A stretch of 64,000 bases of DNA from Pseudoduganella flava (GTDB lineage: Bacteria > Pseudomonadota > Gammaproteobacteria > Burkholderiales > Burkholderiaceae_D), in the NCBI RefSeq assembly GCF_007830495.1, contig NZ_VLKW01000002.1:580270-644269 (forward strand). Direction: 5' to 3'. Below, in pieces: positions 1 to 10,841 of the stretch. Every line of letters starts with the position of its first letter. Position 1 is the stretch's first letter. The notes beneath the pieces are model-generated. The model was not told the origin of the DNA and searched no databases. It worked only from the letters and a program-made list of their open reading frames with translations. The position numbers were made by a program, and so were the translations under genes.

Positions 1-1058
1 TCGTGGTACATCGGCGGATAGGCGATGTCGCCCCTGGCCAGTTCGGCCGGCGGCGCGGCGGCCAGTTCGTCGACGAAGGTGCGGCCGGGGCTGAAGATCT
101 CGGCCTGCGTTGTCGCGTGGTCCACGTCCTTCAGCACCAGGCCGCCGCTGGCCAGCGCGATGTCCGTCAGCCGCAGCACGAGGCGGCGCGGGAAGCGTGC
201 GATACCGTGGCGGCGCAGGTGCTTCGTGATCAACAGGTCCGTCACGTTGTAGGGCGGCAGCGTGGCAGCGATGCGCCGCAGGTAATCCGCTTCCTCTTCG
301 TCCTCGCCCTTCTTCGCGATGGCCTGGCGGTGCTGCACGAGGAAGTCGTCCGGCACGTCGGGGAACAGCGCGCCGACCAGTTCGCGCGCCAGCGCATGGG
401 CGGCGCCCTCGACCAGCGCCTCGTAGCCGAGCGGGTAGACCACCGTCAGCGGCCGGACCTCCTGCGCGCCCGAAGCTCCCTGGCGTGCGATCGCCAGCGA
501 AAAAGGAAAGGCCGGCACGGCAAAGCCGCTGTCGCCGTGTGCCGGCATGTCCGCTGCCGGCATGCCGGCGACCGGCACGTCGAGCCACGCATCGTCCACG
601 TGGCCGGGCAATACGGGGCGGCCGTAATCGCCGAAGAAGAAGTCCGCGCTGATCCGGTGCGAGCGGACGAAGCGCGCCAGGCTGCGCACGGAACGCGGGC
701 AGCCCTGTTCGCGCGCCCAGGCGGACAGCGGCAGCCGCCAGCGGATGTCGTCGCGATGCAGCTCGAGCGCCACGTCGATGAAGCGCTTGATGCAGCCCAG
801 CCGCGCCACGTACACGCCGATGCCGGACAGCGTGCCGAACGTGTCGAGATAGTGGCGGTGCTCGTGCGCGTAATTGGTCAGCTCCAGCAGCAGGCGCTTG
901 AAGCGCAGCGGCTCGTGCCGGTAGGCGGCGGCCGATGCCGGCTCGCGCAGCAGCGCATGGGCTTCGTCCGTCAGCGTCACGTCGATCAGGCCGAGGCCGT
1001 GATCGAACGAGCCGATGCGGTGCGCCGCGTCGGTGGAAAACAGCAGGGGCGCTGCCAT
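1..1058 (-). CDS. hypothetical protein, 3' end outside window
   Basis: An open frame reads leftward from ATG at 1056-1058 without a stop to the left edge, so about 352 codons are visible and the C-terminus is missing. It begins MAAPLLFSTDAAHRIGSFDH and contains acidic and arginine-rich stretches, with no signal peptide or membrane segment. A GGAG lies just upstream of the ATG. It follows the gene ending at 1078 by 19 bases on the same strand, so the two are probably co-transcribed. I do not recognise the family. The long plus-strand frame over the same bases is treated as a shadow because this frame has the ribosome site and operon spacing. Confidence 0.6.
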   Translation of the reverse strand, partial: MAAPLLFSTDAAHRIGSFDHGLGLIDVTLTDEAHALLREPASAAAYRHEPLRFKRLLLELTNYAHEHRHYLDTFGTLSGIGVYVARLGCIKRFIDVALELHRDDIRWRLPLSAWAREQGCPRSVRSLARFVRSHRISADFFFGDYGRPVLPGHVDDAWLDVPVAGMPAADMPAHGDSGFAVPAFPFSLAIARQGASGAQEVRPLTVVYPLGYEALVEGAAHALARELVGALFPDVPDDFLVQHRQAIAKKGEDEEEADYLRRIAATLPPYNVTDLLITKHLRRHGIARFPRRLVLRLTDIALASGGLVLKDVDHATTQAEIFSPGRTFVDELAAAPPAELARGDIAYPPMYH

Positions 1059-1077
1059 GGCGGGCTCCTGGCTGGAG

Positions 1078-1758
1078 TCAGGTCGTCAAGTGCCAGCGGT
1101 TGCCGGGCTCGGCGTAATCGCCGTGCTGGCCGGCCCATTCCGCGTTGGCCAGCACCTTCACGTCGCACAGCCGTTGCAGCGCCGCCGTCAGCTCGGGGCC
1201 GGACAGGCCCGTTTCCGATGCGATGTCGGCCGTCGACGGCGCCAGTTCGCTGTAGGCGTGCGTGGCACGCATCGCCAGCGTGCCGACGGCGCGGGCGGCG
1301 GCGATCGCATTGTCGTCCTGCGGCGGCCGCAGCACGACGAGGTTGTTCCAGAACGACTTCAGCGCCGCCGCAGCGTGGGGCACGTTGCCTGGGCCGAGAT
1401 GGCCCGTGACGATGAACGTGACGACGAGGCCGGCGATGGGGAAAAAGGTTTCCTTGAACGCCTGGGTGAAGTTGAAGGCGACCAGCTTGCCTTCGGTGCT
1501 CGCCGCACCGCCGTACAGGATGCTGTGCAGGCGGCGCGGCTCGTGCGTGGCGGGATCGAACGCGGTGACGTGGCCGGCGGCTTCCTCGCTGTCGAGCACC
1601 AACAGCATCAGATCGGTTGCGGCCTTGAACTCGTCATCCTTCAGGCGGTCGACCACGTCGTCGACCGTGGCTGGGTCCAGCCCGGCTTCCTTCAGCGCCG
1701 CGGACAGCAGCTGATTCGGCTGATACTGCGTGGGCTGGTACTGCTGGGGCAGGTACAT
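1078..1758 (-). CDS. hypothetical protein
   Basis: A 226-residue protein I do not recognise. It opens with a Gln/Tyr/Pro-rich stretch (YLPQQYQPTQYQPNQLL), then an acidic helical part. A single hydrophobic segment at about residues 107-120 (PIAGLVVTFIVTGHLG) may be a membrane anchor or buried helix. The C-terminal part (about 165-210: STADIASETGLSGPELTAAL) looks like a winged-helix-type fold. The start has GGAGG upstream (ggaggtgccatc in the minus sense). It is the first gene of a probable two-gene unit with the gene at 1-1058. Function is unknown. Confidence 0.65.
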   Translation of the reverse strand: MYLPQQYQPTQYQPNQLLSAALKEAGLDPATVDDVVDRLKDDEFKAATDLMLLVLDSEEAAGHVTAFDPATHEPRRLHSILYGGAASTEGKLVAFNFTQAFKETFFPIAGLVVTFIVTGHLGPGNVPHAAAALKSFWNNLVVLRPPQDDNAIAAARAVGTLAMRATHAYSELAPSTADIASETGLSGPELTAALQRLCDVKVLANAEWAGQHGDYAEPGNRWHLTT

Positions 1759-1818
1759 GATGGCACCTCCGTCGGGAGATCATCCATCATACTCGCTCCG
1801 GCGGCGCAGGGGCAGGGT

Positions 1819-2664
1819 TCAGTATTCGCGCCGGTTCGGCTTGATCTCCTGCAGGATCGTCGTCGAGATCTCCTCGATCGACTTGGTTGTCGACGACAGC
1901 CAGCGGATGCCCTCGCGCTTCATCATCTTCTCAGCTTCGTTGACCTCGTAGCGGCAATTCTCCAGCGACGCGTACTTGCTGCCGGCGCGGCGCTCGTTGC
2001 GGATTTCCGTCAGCCGTTCCGGCGTGATGGTGAGGCCAAAGATCTTCGACTTGTAGTCGTACAGCGCGGAAGGCAGCTTGCCGCGCTCGAAGTCGTCCGG
2101 GATCAGCGGGTAGTTGGCCGCCTTGATCCCGTACTGCATCGCCAGGTACAACGACGTGGGCGTCTTGCCGGAGCGCGACACGCCGACGAGGATCACGTCC
2201 GCCTCCGCCAGGTTCTTGTGCGACTGGCCGTCGTCGTGCGCCAGGCTGAAGTTGATCGCCTCGATGCGGTTGCGGTACTCGTCGCTGTCGACGATATTGT
2301 GGGAACGGCCGATCGTGTGCGTGGACTTCAGGCCCAGCTCCTCCTCGAGCGGCGCGACGAAGCTCTGGAACAGGTCCATGTGCAGGCCGCTGCACTGGCG
2401 GATGATCGACGACAGCTCCGCCTGCACCAGGGTGCTGAAAATGATGGGCCGCTGGCCATCCTTTTCGGCCGCCTCGTTGATCTTGCGGGCCGCCGCGCGC
2501 GCCTTGTCGACGCTGTCGACGAACGGCAGCCGGATCTGCCGGAAGCGCATCTCGAATTGGGTCAGCACGGAGTGGCCGAACGTCTCGGCGGTGATGCCGG
2601 TACCGTCGGAAACAAAGAACACGGTACGGGCCGCGGCGGGACGCTGGGGTTGTTCAGATATCAT
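1819..2664 (-). CDS. ppsR: PEP synthase regulatory protein (kinase/pyrophosphorylase)
   Basis: DUF299/PpsR family, 281 residues from the ATG at 2664. Members are bifunctional: they inactivate PEP synthase by ADP-dependent phosphorylation of a threonine next to its catalytic histidine, and reactivate it by phosphate-dependent removal. Visible signatures are [19 protein letters not shown] near the N-terminus and the P-loop-like [15 protein letters not shown] at about residues 157-171. A TTG at 2718 would add 18 residues but has no ribosome site, so the ATG is preferred. It diverges from ppsA at 2914, the standard arrangement for regulator and target. The target threonine is present in the neighbouring PpsA. 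Confidence 0.95.
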   Translation of the reverse strand: MISEQPQRPAAARTVFFVSDGTGITAETFGHSVLTQFEMRFRQIRLPFVDSVDKARAAARKINEAAEKDGQRPIIFSTLVQAELSSIIRQCSGLHMDLFQSFVAPLEEELGLKSTHTIGRSHNIVDSDEYRNRIEAINFSLAHDDGQSHKNLAEADVILVGVSRSGKTPTSLYLAMQYGIKAANYPLIPDDFERGKLPSALYDYKSKIFGLTITPERLTEIRNERRAGSKYASLENCRYEVNEAEKMMKREGIRWLSSTTKSIEEISTTILQEIKPNRREY

Positions 2665-2913
2665 GGCTTTTGATTGTGAATCGTCAATTTCCGTCGCAGG
2701 CTGTAAAATGGCCGGCAACGGTTAGATTGTGCTGCACGACGCCAAGAATAACAAGGAACACAGTCGGCATGCCCGCGAAGGTTACATGGGGCCTTCGGTA
2801 ACGTTGCGAGTGGTACCTGTCCCGGTACCGAGGTGCCGTGCGCCTCCCGGGATGGACGAGCGCCGCCGTGTCGATGCCCCGAACAGGTTTCTATCATCAG
2901 TAAGGGTGTCATC

Positions 2914-5352
<2,439 letters not shown>

Positions 5353-5394
5353 GTCAACGTGTTGCCGGCGTTGTTAGCACCACCGGCAGAAGCC

Positions 5395-5421
5395 GGGGTC
5401 AGACCCGTCGGGTCTGACCCC
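5395..5421. repeat. GGGGTCAGACCC inverted repeat (REP-like)
   Basis: A perfect 12-base inverted repeat, GGGGTCAGACCC and its complement GGGTCTGACCCC, separated by GTC. It stands alone between ppsA and the NfeD gene. It could fold as a very stable hairpin and act as a transcription end for ppsA, but it has no T-tract. It resembles the short palindromes scattered between genes in Oxalobacteraceae; that link is from memory and not tested here. Confidence 0.75.
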
Positions 5422-5559
5422 AGGGTTACGCCTTTGGGGTAACAAGTGCCCCGGCCCGCGTGCACTGGTCAACACTGAACTTTTGCTCTATCGTTACGTC
5501 AACCCTCGTTGCTCTATCTTAGGGCCACGAGGGTTTTATTTTTGAAGGAGACGCGCAAC

Positions 5560-5991
5560 ATGGCTGACTGGATCATGTGGCTCATCGCCGCCGGCTTGCT
5601 GGTGGCGCTGGAACTGTTCAGTGGCACCTTTTACCTGTTGATGGTGGCGCTGGGCGCGTTGGCCGGCGCGCTGGTGGCGTTCCTGCGCATCGACTTGCCG
5701 GGGCAGATGCTGGCGGCCAGCGTGGTGGCGATCGTCGCGACGGTGCTGATGCGCCGCAGCCGGGCCGGCAAGCCCGCCAAGTCGGATGCGGCGCGCGACC
5801 CGAACGTCAACCTGGACATCGGCCAGAGCGTGCACGTGCCGCGGTGGGAAGGCCATCAGGATGGCCACACCGCGCGCGTGATGTATCGCGGCGCGCTGTG
5901 GGACGTGGAGCTGTTGCACGGCACGCCCGCGGAACCGGGCACGTTCCACATCCGCGAAGTGCGCGGCAGCCGGCTGATCGTGGGCCGGTGA
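5560..5991 (+). CDS. NfeD-like membrane protein
   Basis: A 143-residue NfeD family protein. There are two to three hydrophobic helices in the first 70 residues (MADWIMWLIAAGLLVALEL; FYLLMVALGALAGALVAFL; MLAASVVAIVATVLM). A soluble OB-fold-type C-terminal domain follows (NLDIGQSVHVPRW ... YRGALWDVELLHG ... FHIREVRGSRLIVGR). Such proteins sit in the inner membrane and partner with SPFH-domain proteins, whose gene follows 24 bases downstream here. The ATG at 5560 has GAAGGAG ten bases upstream; an earlier in-frame start at 5509 lacks one. The pair is thought to organise membrane microdomains or protein quality control, but its exact role is not settled. Confidence 0.9.
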   Translation: MADWIMWLIAAGLLVALELFSGTFYLLMVALGALAGALVAFLRIDLPGQMLAASVVAIVATVLMRRSRAGKPAKSDAARDPNVNLDIGQSVHVPRWEGHQDGHTARVMYRGALWDVELLHGTPAEPGTFHIREVRGSRLIVGR

Positions 5992-6015
5992 CAATCAAAA
6001 TGAGGGAAGAGTGAC

Positions 6016-6957
6016 ATGGAGATTACTTTCGGTACCGTCGCGCTGGTCATCCTGATCGTCGCGCTGGTCTTCGTCTTCAAGACGATCAACGTCGTGCCGC
6101 AGCAGCATGCGTGGGTCGTCGAACGGCTCGGCAAGTACCACGCCACCTTGGCGCCGGGCCTGAACATCGTCGTGCCGTTCGTCGACCGCATCGCCTACAA
6201 GCACGTGCTGAAGGAGATCCCGCTCGACGTGCCGTCGCAGGTCTGCATCACGAAGGACAACACGCAGCTGCAGGTGGACGGCATCCTGTACTTCCAGGTG
6301 ACGGACCCGATGCGCGCATCGTACGGCTCGTCGAACTACATCGCCGCGATCACCCAGCTGGCGCAAACGACCTTGCGCTCCGTGATCGGCCGCATGGAAC
6401 TCGACAAGACATTCGAGGAGCGCGACCACATCAACACGACGGTCGTCAACGCGATCGACGAATCGGCCGCGAACTGGGGCGTGAAGGTGCTGCGCTACGA
6501 GATCAAGGACCTGACGCCGCCGGCCGAGATCCTGCACGCGATGCAGGCGCAGATCACGGCGGAGCGGGGCAAGCGGGCGCTGATCGCCGCATCCGAAGGC
6601 CGCAAGCAGGAACAGATCAACATCGCTACGGGCGAACGGGAAGCGGCGATCGCCCGCTCCGAAGGCGAGAAGCAGGCCGCCATCAACCGCGCGCAGGGCG
6701 AGGCGACGGCCATCGTCGCGATCGCGGAAGCGACGGCCAACGCGCTGCGCCAGGTAGGCTCGGCGATCGAGCAGCCGGGCGGCGGCGAGGCGATGAACCT
6801 GAAGGTCGCCGAGCAGTACGTGGACGCGTTCCGCCAACTGGCGAAGACCAACAACACGCTGATCGTGCCGGCGAACCTGGGCGACATGAGCAGCTTGATC
6901 GCCACGGCGATGCAGGTCGTGAAAGCACCGAAATCGCCGCTGGTGAAAGGAACGTAA
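6016..6957 (+). CDS. SPFH/band 7 domain protein (QmcA/paraslipin type)
   Basis: A 313-residue stomatin/band 7 protein. One N-terminal membrane anchor (FGTVALVILIVALVFVFKTI) is followed by the SPFH domain (VPQQHAWVVERLGKYHATLAPGL ... LQVDGILYFQVTDP). A long alanine/glutamate-rich coiled coil (about 175-235: ITAERGKRALIAASEGRKQE) leads to a C-terminal stretch ending in LIATAMQVVKAPKSP. These proteins form large membrane-bound rings. It lies just after the NfeD gene and directly abuts the DUF4259 gene, so the three probably form one transcript. The closest E. coli relative is QmcA, though I do not assign the symbol. Confidence 0.92.
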   Translation: MEITFGTVALVILIVALVFVFKTINVVPQQHAWVVERLGKYHATLAPGLNIVVPFVDRIAYKHVLKEIPLDVPSQVCITKDNTQLQVDGILYFQVTDPMRASYGSSNYIAAITQLAQTTLRSVIGRMELDKTFEERDHINTTVVNAIDESAANWGVKVLRYEIKDLTPPAEILHAMQAQITAERGKRALIAASEGRKQEQINIATGEREAAIARSEGEKQAAINRAQGEATAIVAIAEATANALRQVGSAIEQPGGGEAMNLKVAEQYVDAFRQLAKTNNTLIVPANLGDMSSLIATAMQVVKAPKSPLVKGT

Positions 6958-7374
6958 ATGGGAACCTGGGCCGTAGGACCGTTCGGCAACGACTTCGCGC
7001 AGGACTGGGCGGAAGACCTGCATGAATCGAACGACCTGTACTTCATCGGCGACACGCTGGACAACGTGTTGACCAATGCCGATCACCTGGAAGCGCCGTT
7101 CGGCGCGGAAGGGCTGGCCGCCGTCGAGACGCTGCTGCGGCTGGAAGGCCGCGGCGGCGTGGAGGATGACGACAGCGCGGGCATCGATGAATGGGTTGGC
7201 GTCGTGAAGGCGAAGTACAAGCCGCGCGCCGACCTGGTGGAGAAGGCCGGGCGGGTGCTGGACCTGGTCCTGTCCGAGCGCTCCGAGCTGCGCGAGTTGT
7301 GGCAGGATAGCGAGCATTACGACGCATGGCGCGCCGGCGTGGAAGAGCAGAAGGTGCGGCTGGCGGGCAAGTGA
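6958..7374 (+). CDS. DUF4259 domain protein
   Basis: A 138-residue soluble protein starting MGTWAVGPFGNDFAQDWAED, the hallmark opening of the DUF4259 family. It contains acidic helices and a C-terminal segment SEHYDAWRAGVEEQKVRLAGK. The ATG at 6958 immediately follows the stop of the SPFH gene, so translation is probably coupled. The family has no assigned biochemical function; it recurs as a small stand-alone cytosolic protein. Confidence 0.8.
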   Translation: MGTWAVGPFGNDFAQDWAEDLHESNDLYFIGDTLDNVLTNADHLEAPFGAEGLAAVETLLRLEGRGGVEDDDSAGIDEWVGVVKAKYKPRADLVEKAGRVLDLVLSERSELRELWQDSEHYDAWRAGVEEQKVRLAGK

Positions 7375-7394
7375 GAACACGATCAAGGAAGCGC

Positions 7395-8522
7395 ATGACG
7401 GGTGTGAGGAAGGCGGTGGCGGCGGCGCTGTTGTGCGCGGCCGCGGTGGCGGGGGCGGCGACGCCGGAACAGGAAACGTTGGACCGCGTCGCGCGGATGC
7501 GGGCCATGCCGGCGGCGGCAGTGGATCAGGATGCGCAGCAGCAGCGGCGCGATCTCGACGCCGCATGGCGCTGGTTCGGCAACAACAAGACCGCGGCGCT
7601 GCCCGTGCTGCGGCGCGAGCTGGCGGCGGAATTGAAGAAGGCAAAGCCGAACCAGCTGGTGCTGCTCGACGTGGGCTACTTCCTGCGCGCGCAGGGCGAG
7701 CCGTCAGACCGGGCCCTGGCCACGCAGGCGCTGCTGGCGATCGATGCGGACGGCATCGTGCCGAAGACGCAAAGCCAGCAGCTGTTCCGCTTCGTGCATG
7801 CGAGCGCCCCGGACAAGGACGTTCGCCTGTTCCCGCTGATCGACAAGGTCTTCCTGCGCGGGCACGTCACGGTGTTCGTGCCGCAGCACGGCTACACGGT
7901 GGACGAGACGTCCGTCTGCATCTACCTGTACGGCCAGTACGGCGAGCTGGCCGAGCGCCATCTGCGCGGCCTGCTGCGCGATCCGGCAGTCGCGAACCGC
8001 GCGCTGGAAGTATTGATGTGGGTGGGCTCGCCGGACAGCGTGCCCGCCGTCGCGGCACTGTTGACGACGCCGGACGCCGACACATTCGCCCGCGCCGTCA
8101 CGTTCATGCTGCGCGCCGGCGGCCCGCAGGGCAGGGAAGCGCTGCTCGCGTTCGACGCCCGCGGCCTGACGGGCAAGGCGCGCGAGTTCTACCTGCAAAC
8201 GCGCCAGCAGCTCGCCTCGATGAATTTCGACACGCTGGCCCAGCAGCTCGCGGACGCGCCGCCGTCCGAAAAAGCGCCCCCGCCGCGCCGTCTCGACGAA
8301 GCGGCCACACGGCAAGTGCTGGCAACGCTGTCCGCCACGTACGGCAGCTACGAAGGCATCCAGCCGATGGAGCTGGCGCTGTCCGCACTGCCGCGCCAAC
8401 AGCTGATCGACGAACTGCTCCGCATCCGCCAGCGCAGCCTGCTACGCATCTCCGGCGAAGCACTGACCGACATCGACACGACGAACACGCTGATCAACAC
8501 CCTGCGCTTCCGCCCCAACTGA
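7395..8522 (+). CDS. exported hypothetical protein, helical-repeat type
   Basis: A 375-residue protein with a signal peptide (MTGVRKAVAAALLCAAAVAGAATPEQ, likely cut after an AxA). The mature part is rich in leucine/alanine helices of HEAT-like character (WVGSPDSVPAVAALLTTPDADTFARAV, then ARAVTFMLRAGGPQGREALLAFD). That suggests an alpha-solenoid, but I cannot name a family. The start at 7395 has AAGGAAG upstream and lies 20 bases after the DUF4259 stop. An upstream in-frame start overlapping the previous gene was rejected because it would bury the signal peptide. Confidence 0.7.
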   Translation: MTGVRKAVAAALLCAAAVAGAATPEQETLDRVARMRAMPAAAVDQDAQQQRRDLDAAWRWFGNNKTAALPVLRRELAAELKKAKPNQLVLLDVGYFLRAQGEPSDRALATQALLAIDADGIVPKTQSQQLFRFVHASAPDKDVRLFPLIDKVFLRGHVTVFVPQHGYTVDETSVCIYLYGQYGELAERHLRGLLRDPAVANRALEVLMWVGSPDSVPAVAALLTTPDADTFARAVTFMLRAGGPQGREALLAFDARGLTGKAREFYLQTRQQLASMNFDTLAQQLADAPPSEKAPPPRRLDEAATRQVLATLSATYGSYEGIQPMELALSALPRQQLIDELLRIRQRSLLRISGEALTDIDTTNTLINTLRFRPN

Positions 8523-8544
8523 CCACGTTGTAAAACCAACACAA

Positions 8545-8595
8545 GGGACTGTCCCTCATTTCAGGAAATATTTCCAGAATCGAGGGACAGTCCCC
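8545..8595. repeat. long palindromic repeat, copy 1
   Basis: GGGACTGTCCCTC (8545-8557) pairs with GAGGGACAGTCCC (8582-8594). Between the arms lies TCAGGAAATATTTCCAGAA, itself built around the palindrome GGAAATATTTCC. The result is a nested inverted repeat of about 50 bases followed by an ATTTTGG tail. The same arrangement recurs at 8731. It looks like a non-coding REP/MITE-type element. Confidence 0.85.
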
Positions 8596-8730
8596 GAATT
8601 TTGGCAACTTTTGCAGTGACGCGGATTCCCGAGTGAGCGCTACGCATTGCCGGCGTGAAACCCATCGGCGCGCACCGCTATTCAGCCGAAGCGTCAGCAT
8701 TTGGCAACAAAAACTGTTGTGAAATGCGGA

Positions 8731-8781
8731 GGTACTGTCCCTCGTTTCAGGAAATATTTCCGGAATCGAGGGACAGTCCCC
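8731..8781. repeat. long palindromic repeat, copy 2
   Basis: The second copy has the same orientation, 186 bases after the first: GGTACTGTCCCTC, then TTTCAGGAAATATTTCCGGAATC, then GAGGGACAGTCCCC and ATTTTGG. It differs from copy 1 at a handful of positions (for example GGTACT for GGGACT, and CGG for CAG in the centre). Palindromic pairing is mostly kept, which suggests a mobile or structurally selected element, not chance. Confidence 0.85.
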
Positions 8782-8866
8782 AGATTTTGGAAATGTTGCC
8801 GGGTGAACCGGCGTGGAACCGGGGCGGGACCTTGGGCTTGGGCACTTGCGGCCCCACATCGGACCC

Positions 8867-9697
8867 ATGAACGAACAGATCGACCAGCTTGCAGACTTCC
8901 TCGACCGCCATCGCAACGTCCTCGTGCTGACGGGGGCGGGGTTGTCCACCGCTTCCGGGATTCCCGGTTATCGCGACGAGGAGGGCGTGCGGCGTGGGCG
9001 GGCGCCGGTGCAGGGGCCGGAGTTTCGCCGCAACGATGCGGTGCGCCGCCGTTACTGGGCGCGCAGCATGGTGGGCTGGCAGACGTTGGCGCAGGCGTCG
9101 CCGAATGCCGGGCACCGTGCGCTGGCGCTGCTGGAGAAGGCTGGGCGCGTCGGCAACGTGATCACGCAGAACGTCGACGGCCTGCACCTGCGCGCCGGCA
9201 GCAGCCGCCTGATCGAGCTGCACGGGAACATCCACATGGTGCGCTGTCTGGCCTGCGAACGCCGGCAGCACCGCGCCGCGTTGCAGGAGCGCCTGCTCAG
9301 CGACAACCCGGCCTTCGGCGATGTGCTGGCGCAGCCGCTGCCCGACGGCGATGCGCACGTGGAGCCGGAATCGCTCGAGGGCTTCATCGTCCCCACGTGC
9401 GACGACTGCGGCGGCGTGCTGCAGCCGGACGTGGTCTTCTTCGGCGATAACGTCCCGCCCGAGCGCACCCGGCAAGCCTTGCAGTGGATGGACGACGCCG
9501 ACGCGCTGCTCGTCGTCGGCTCGTCGCTGATGGTGTTTTCCGGCTACCGCTTTTGCAAGCTCGCCGCGGCGGCGGGCAAGCCGATCGCCGCCGTCAATGC
9601 CGGCAAGACTAGGGCGGACGATCTCATCGGCCTGAAGCTGGCGCTGCCCGCGCAGGAAGTGCTGCCCGCCGTGGCGGGCCTGCTGGCCGTCACGTAA
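8867..9697 (+). CDS. Sir2-family NAD-dependent protein deacylase
   Basis: A 276-residue sirtuin. Visible motifs are the NAD-binding GAGLSTASGIPGYR, TQNVDGLHLRAG with ELHGNIH (catalytic His), two Cys pairs for zinc (CLACERRQ and CDDCGG), VVFFGDNVP, and GSSLMV near the C-terminus. These proteins remove acyl groups from lysines using NAD. The long spacing between the zinc Cys pairs and the GIPGYR motif resemble class II (SIRT4-like) members. The ATG at 8867 is chosen because upstream residues from 8813 have no family match. It converges on the DUF1349 gene and overlaps its 3' end by 8 bases. Confidence 0.93.
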   Translation: MNEQIDQLADFLDRHRNVLVLTGAGLSTASGIPGYRDEEGVRRGRAPVQGPEFRRNDAVRRRYWARSMVGWQTLAQASPNAGHRALALLEKAGRVGNVITQNVDGLHLRAGSSRLIELHGNIHMVRCLACERRQHRAALQERLLSDNPAFGDVLAQPLPDGDAHVEPESLEGFIVPTCDDCGGVLQPDVVFFGDNVPPERTRQALQWMDDADALLVVGSSLMVFSGYRFCKLAAAAGKPIAAVNAGKTRADDLIGLKLALPAQEVLPAVAGLLAVT

Positions 9698-10265
9698 GGT
9701 CGTGCAGGTCCTTGCCGAGAGGCGGGCCGACCGTGAAGTCCGTGAAGCTCACCTCCAGCCCCGTGCGCTCCGGTGTGCAGCACATCGGCCCGACCAGGTA
9801 GCTGTCAGCGGCGGGGAAGGGCCCCAGCCGCAGCAGCGGCCACGTGATGCCGTCCACGGAATACTGCACGCGGATCGCGCCCCGTTCGACGGTGGCGCGC
9901 AGCCAGAAGCAGTCCGCCAGCGCCGGCGCGGGCATCGTGGCCCAGTCGGACAGCTCGTTTGTCAGCACGCTCGACAGCATCGGCTGCCCATCCGAGAATT
10001 CGACACCGGCCTTCAACCAGCGCCGCTCGTCGATGCGCACCATCAGCCCCGCCTGGTCATAAAGCTCGGTGAACCGGGCGTCCACGCGCAACTGCGCCGT
10101 GAACGGCCCATCGATCGCGCGGCCCAGGAAATGGCCGCTGTCGCGCACGAAATCGTAGTAGGTGCCGCGCCAGAAGTCGGTCTTCGTATCGGTCACGACG
10201 CGCAGCGTATGCGCATCGATCGACCAGGAGGCAGGCTCGTTGAGCCAGGTGGAGGAGGAAAACAT
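9690..10265 (-). CDS. DUF1349 (concanavalin-like) domain protein
   Basis: A 191-residue DUF1349 protein. It starts MFSSSTWLNEPASWSIDAH and shows the family's TDTKTDFWRGTYYDF, DQAGLMVRIDERRWLKAGVE and SDWAT segments, consistent with a beta-sandwich of the concanavalin/laminarin-binding type. No signal peptide is seen, so it is probably cytoplasmic. The family is often annotated as a regulation-of-enolase-like or carbohydrate-related protein, but a firm function is lacking. Confidence 0.88.
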   Translation of the reverse strand: MFSSSTWLNEPASWSIDAHTLRVVTDTKTDFWRGTYYDFVRDSGHFLGRAIDGPFTAQLRVDARFTELYDQAGLMVRIDERRWLKAGVEFSDGQPMLSSVLTNELSDWATMPAPALADCFWLRATVERGAIRVQYSVDGITWPLLRLGPFPAADSYLVGPMCCTPERTGLEVSFTDFTVGPPLGKDLHDLT

Positions 10266-10301
10266 CGCAGCGTTCCGGTGATGACGGAACGCTACTATAG
10301 C

Positions 10302-10841
10302 TCAGCGCTGCAGCAGCATCGAGCGCACGATGCCTTCCTTCTGCAGCACGTAGTCGTGCGCGGCCAGCACGTAGTTCTTCTGCGGCTGGACGACCTTCAC
10401 GTTGATGAACACCATGTCGCTCGTCTCGGCATACGAGCCCACCACGACGGCCTGCGCATCGTGGTTCTGCGCCACTTCGCCGAGCTCGCGCGTGAGCATC
10501 AGCTCGCCCTGGTTGCGCTTCATGTAGACGCTGCTGCGCAGCTTCATTTCAAGCATCTTCAGGCCGCCCTGGGCCATCCGCGTCGAGATCTGTTCGGAGA
10601 TCAGGCGGCCCAGCGTCGACGTCTGGTCCAGCGCATCGATGTTGACGACGGTGGCCATGATCAGCGGCTTGTCCGCAGCCAGCTTGCCGTTCAGCTGCGC
10701 GAGCAGCACGTTGGCGGCCTTGTAGTTCGCCTCGACGAACTGGTTCGACGACACGGTCGCGTAATTGGCTTCCTCTTTCGGCGCCGTGCTGGCGCAGCCG
10801 CCCAGCAGGGCCAGCGCGAGGATGGTGGCGGCGCGGCGCAT
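10302..10841 (-). CDS. FlgO-family outer-membrane lipoprotein
   Basis: A 179-residue lipoprotein with signal peptide MRRAATILALALLGGC (lipobox LLGGC, Cys16). The FlgO-type domain includes VSSNQFVEANYKAANVLLAQL, ATVVNIDALDQTSTLGRLISEQI and VVVGSYAETSDMVFINVKVV. FlgO proteins are linked to flagellar stability in Vibrio, but FlgO-domain lipoproteins also occur away from flagellar genes, as here. The start ATG overlaps the stop of the upstream lipoprotein gene (ATGA), so the two are translationally coupled. Confidence 0.85.
   Translation of the reverse strand: MRRAATILALALLGGCASTAPKEEANYATVSSNQFVEANYKAANVLLAQLNGKLAADKPLIMATVVNIDALDQTSTLGRLISEQISTRMAQGGLKMLEMKLRSSVYMKRNQGELMLTRELGEVAQNHDAQAVVVGSYAETSDMVFINVKVVQPQKNYVLAAHDYVLQKEGIVRSMLLQR

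Larger units (their letters stand above)
8523..8866. other. gene-free stretch with two palindromic repeats
   Basis: 344 bases between the exported protein and the sirtuin gene. It holds two copies of a long palindrome (described separately). The ~135 bases between the copies and the ~85 after the second show no convincing gene. Confidence 0.7.
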
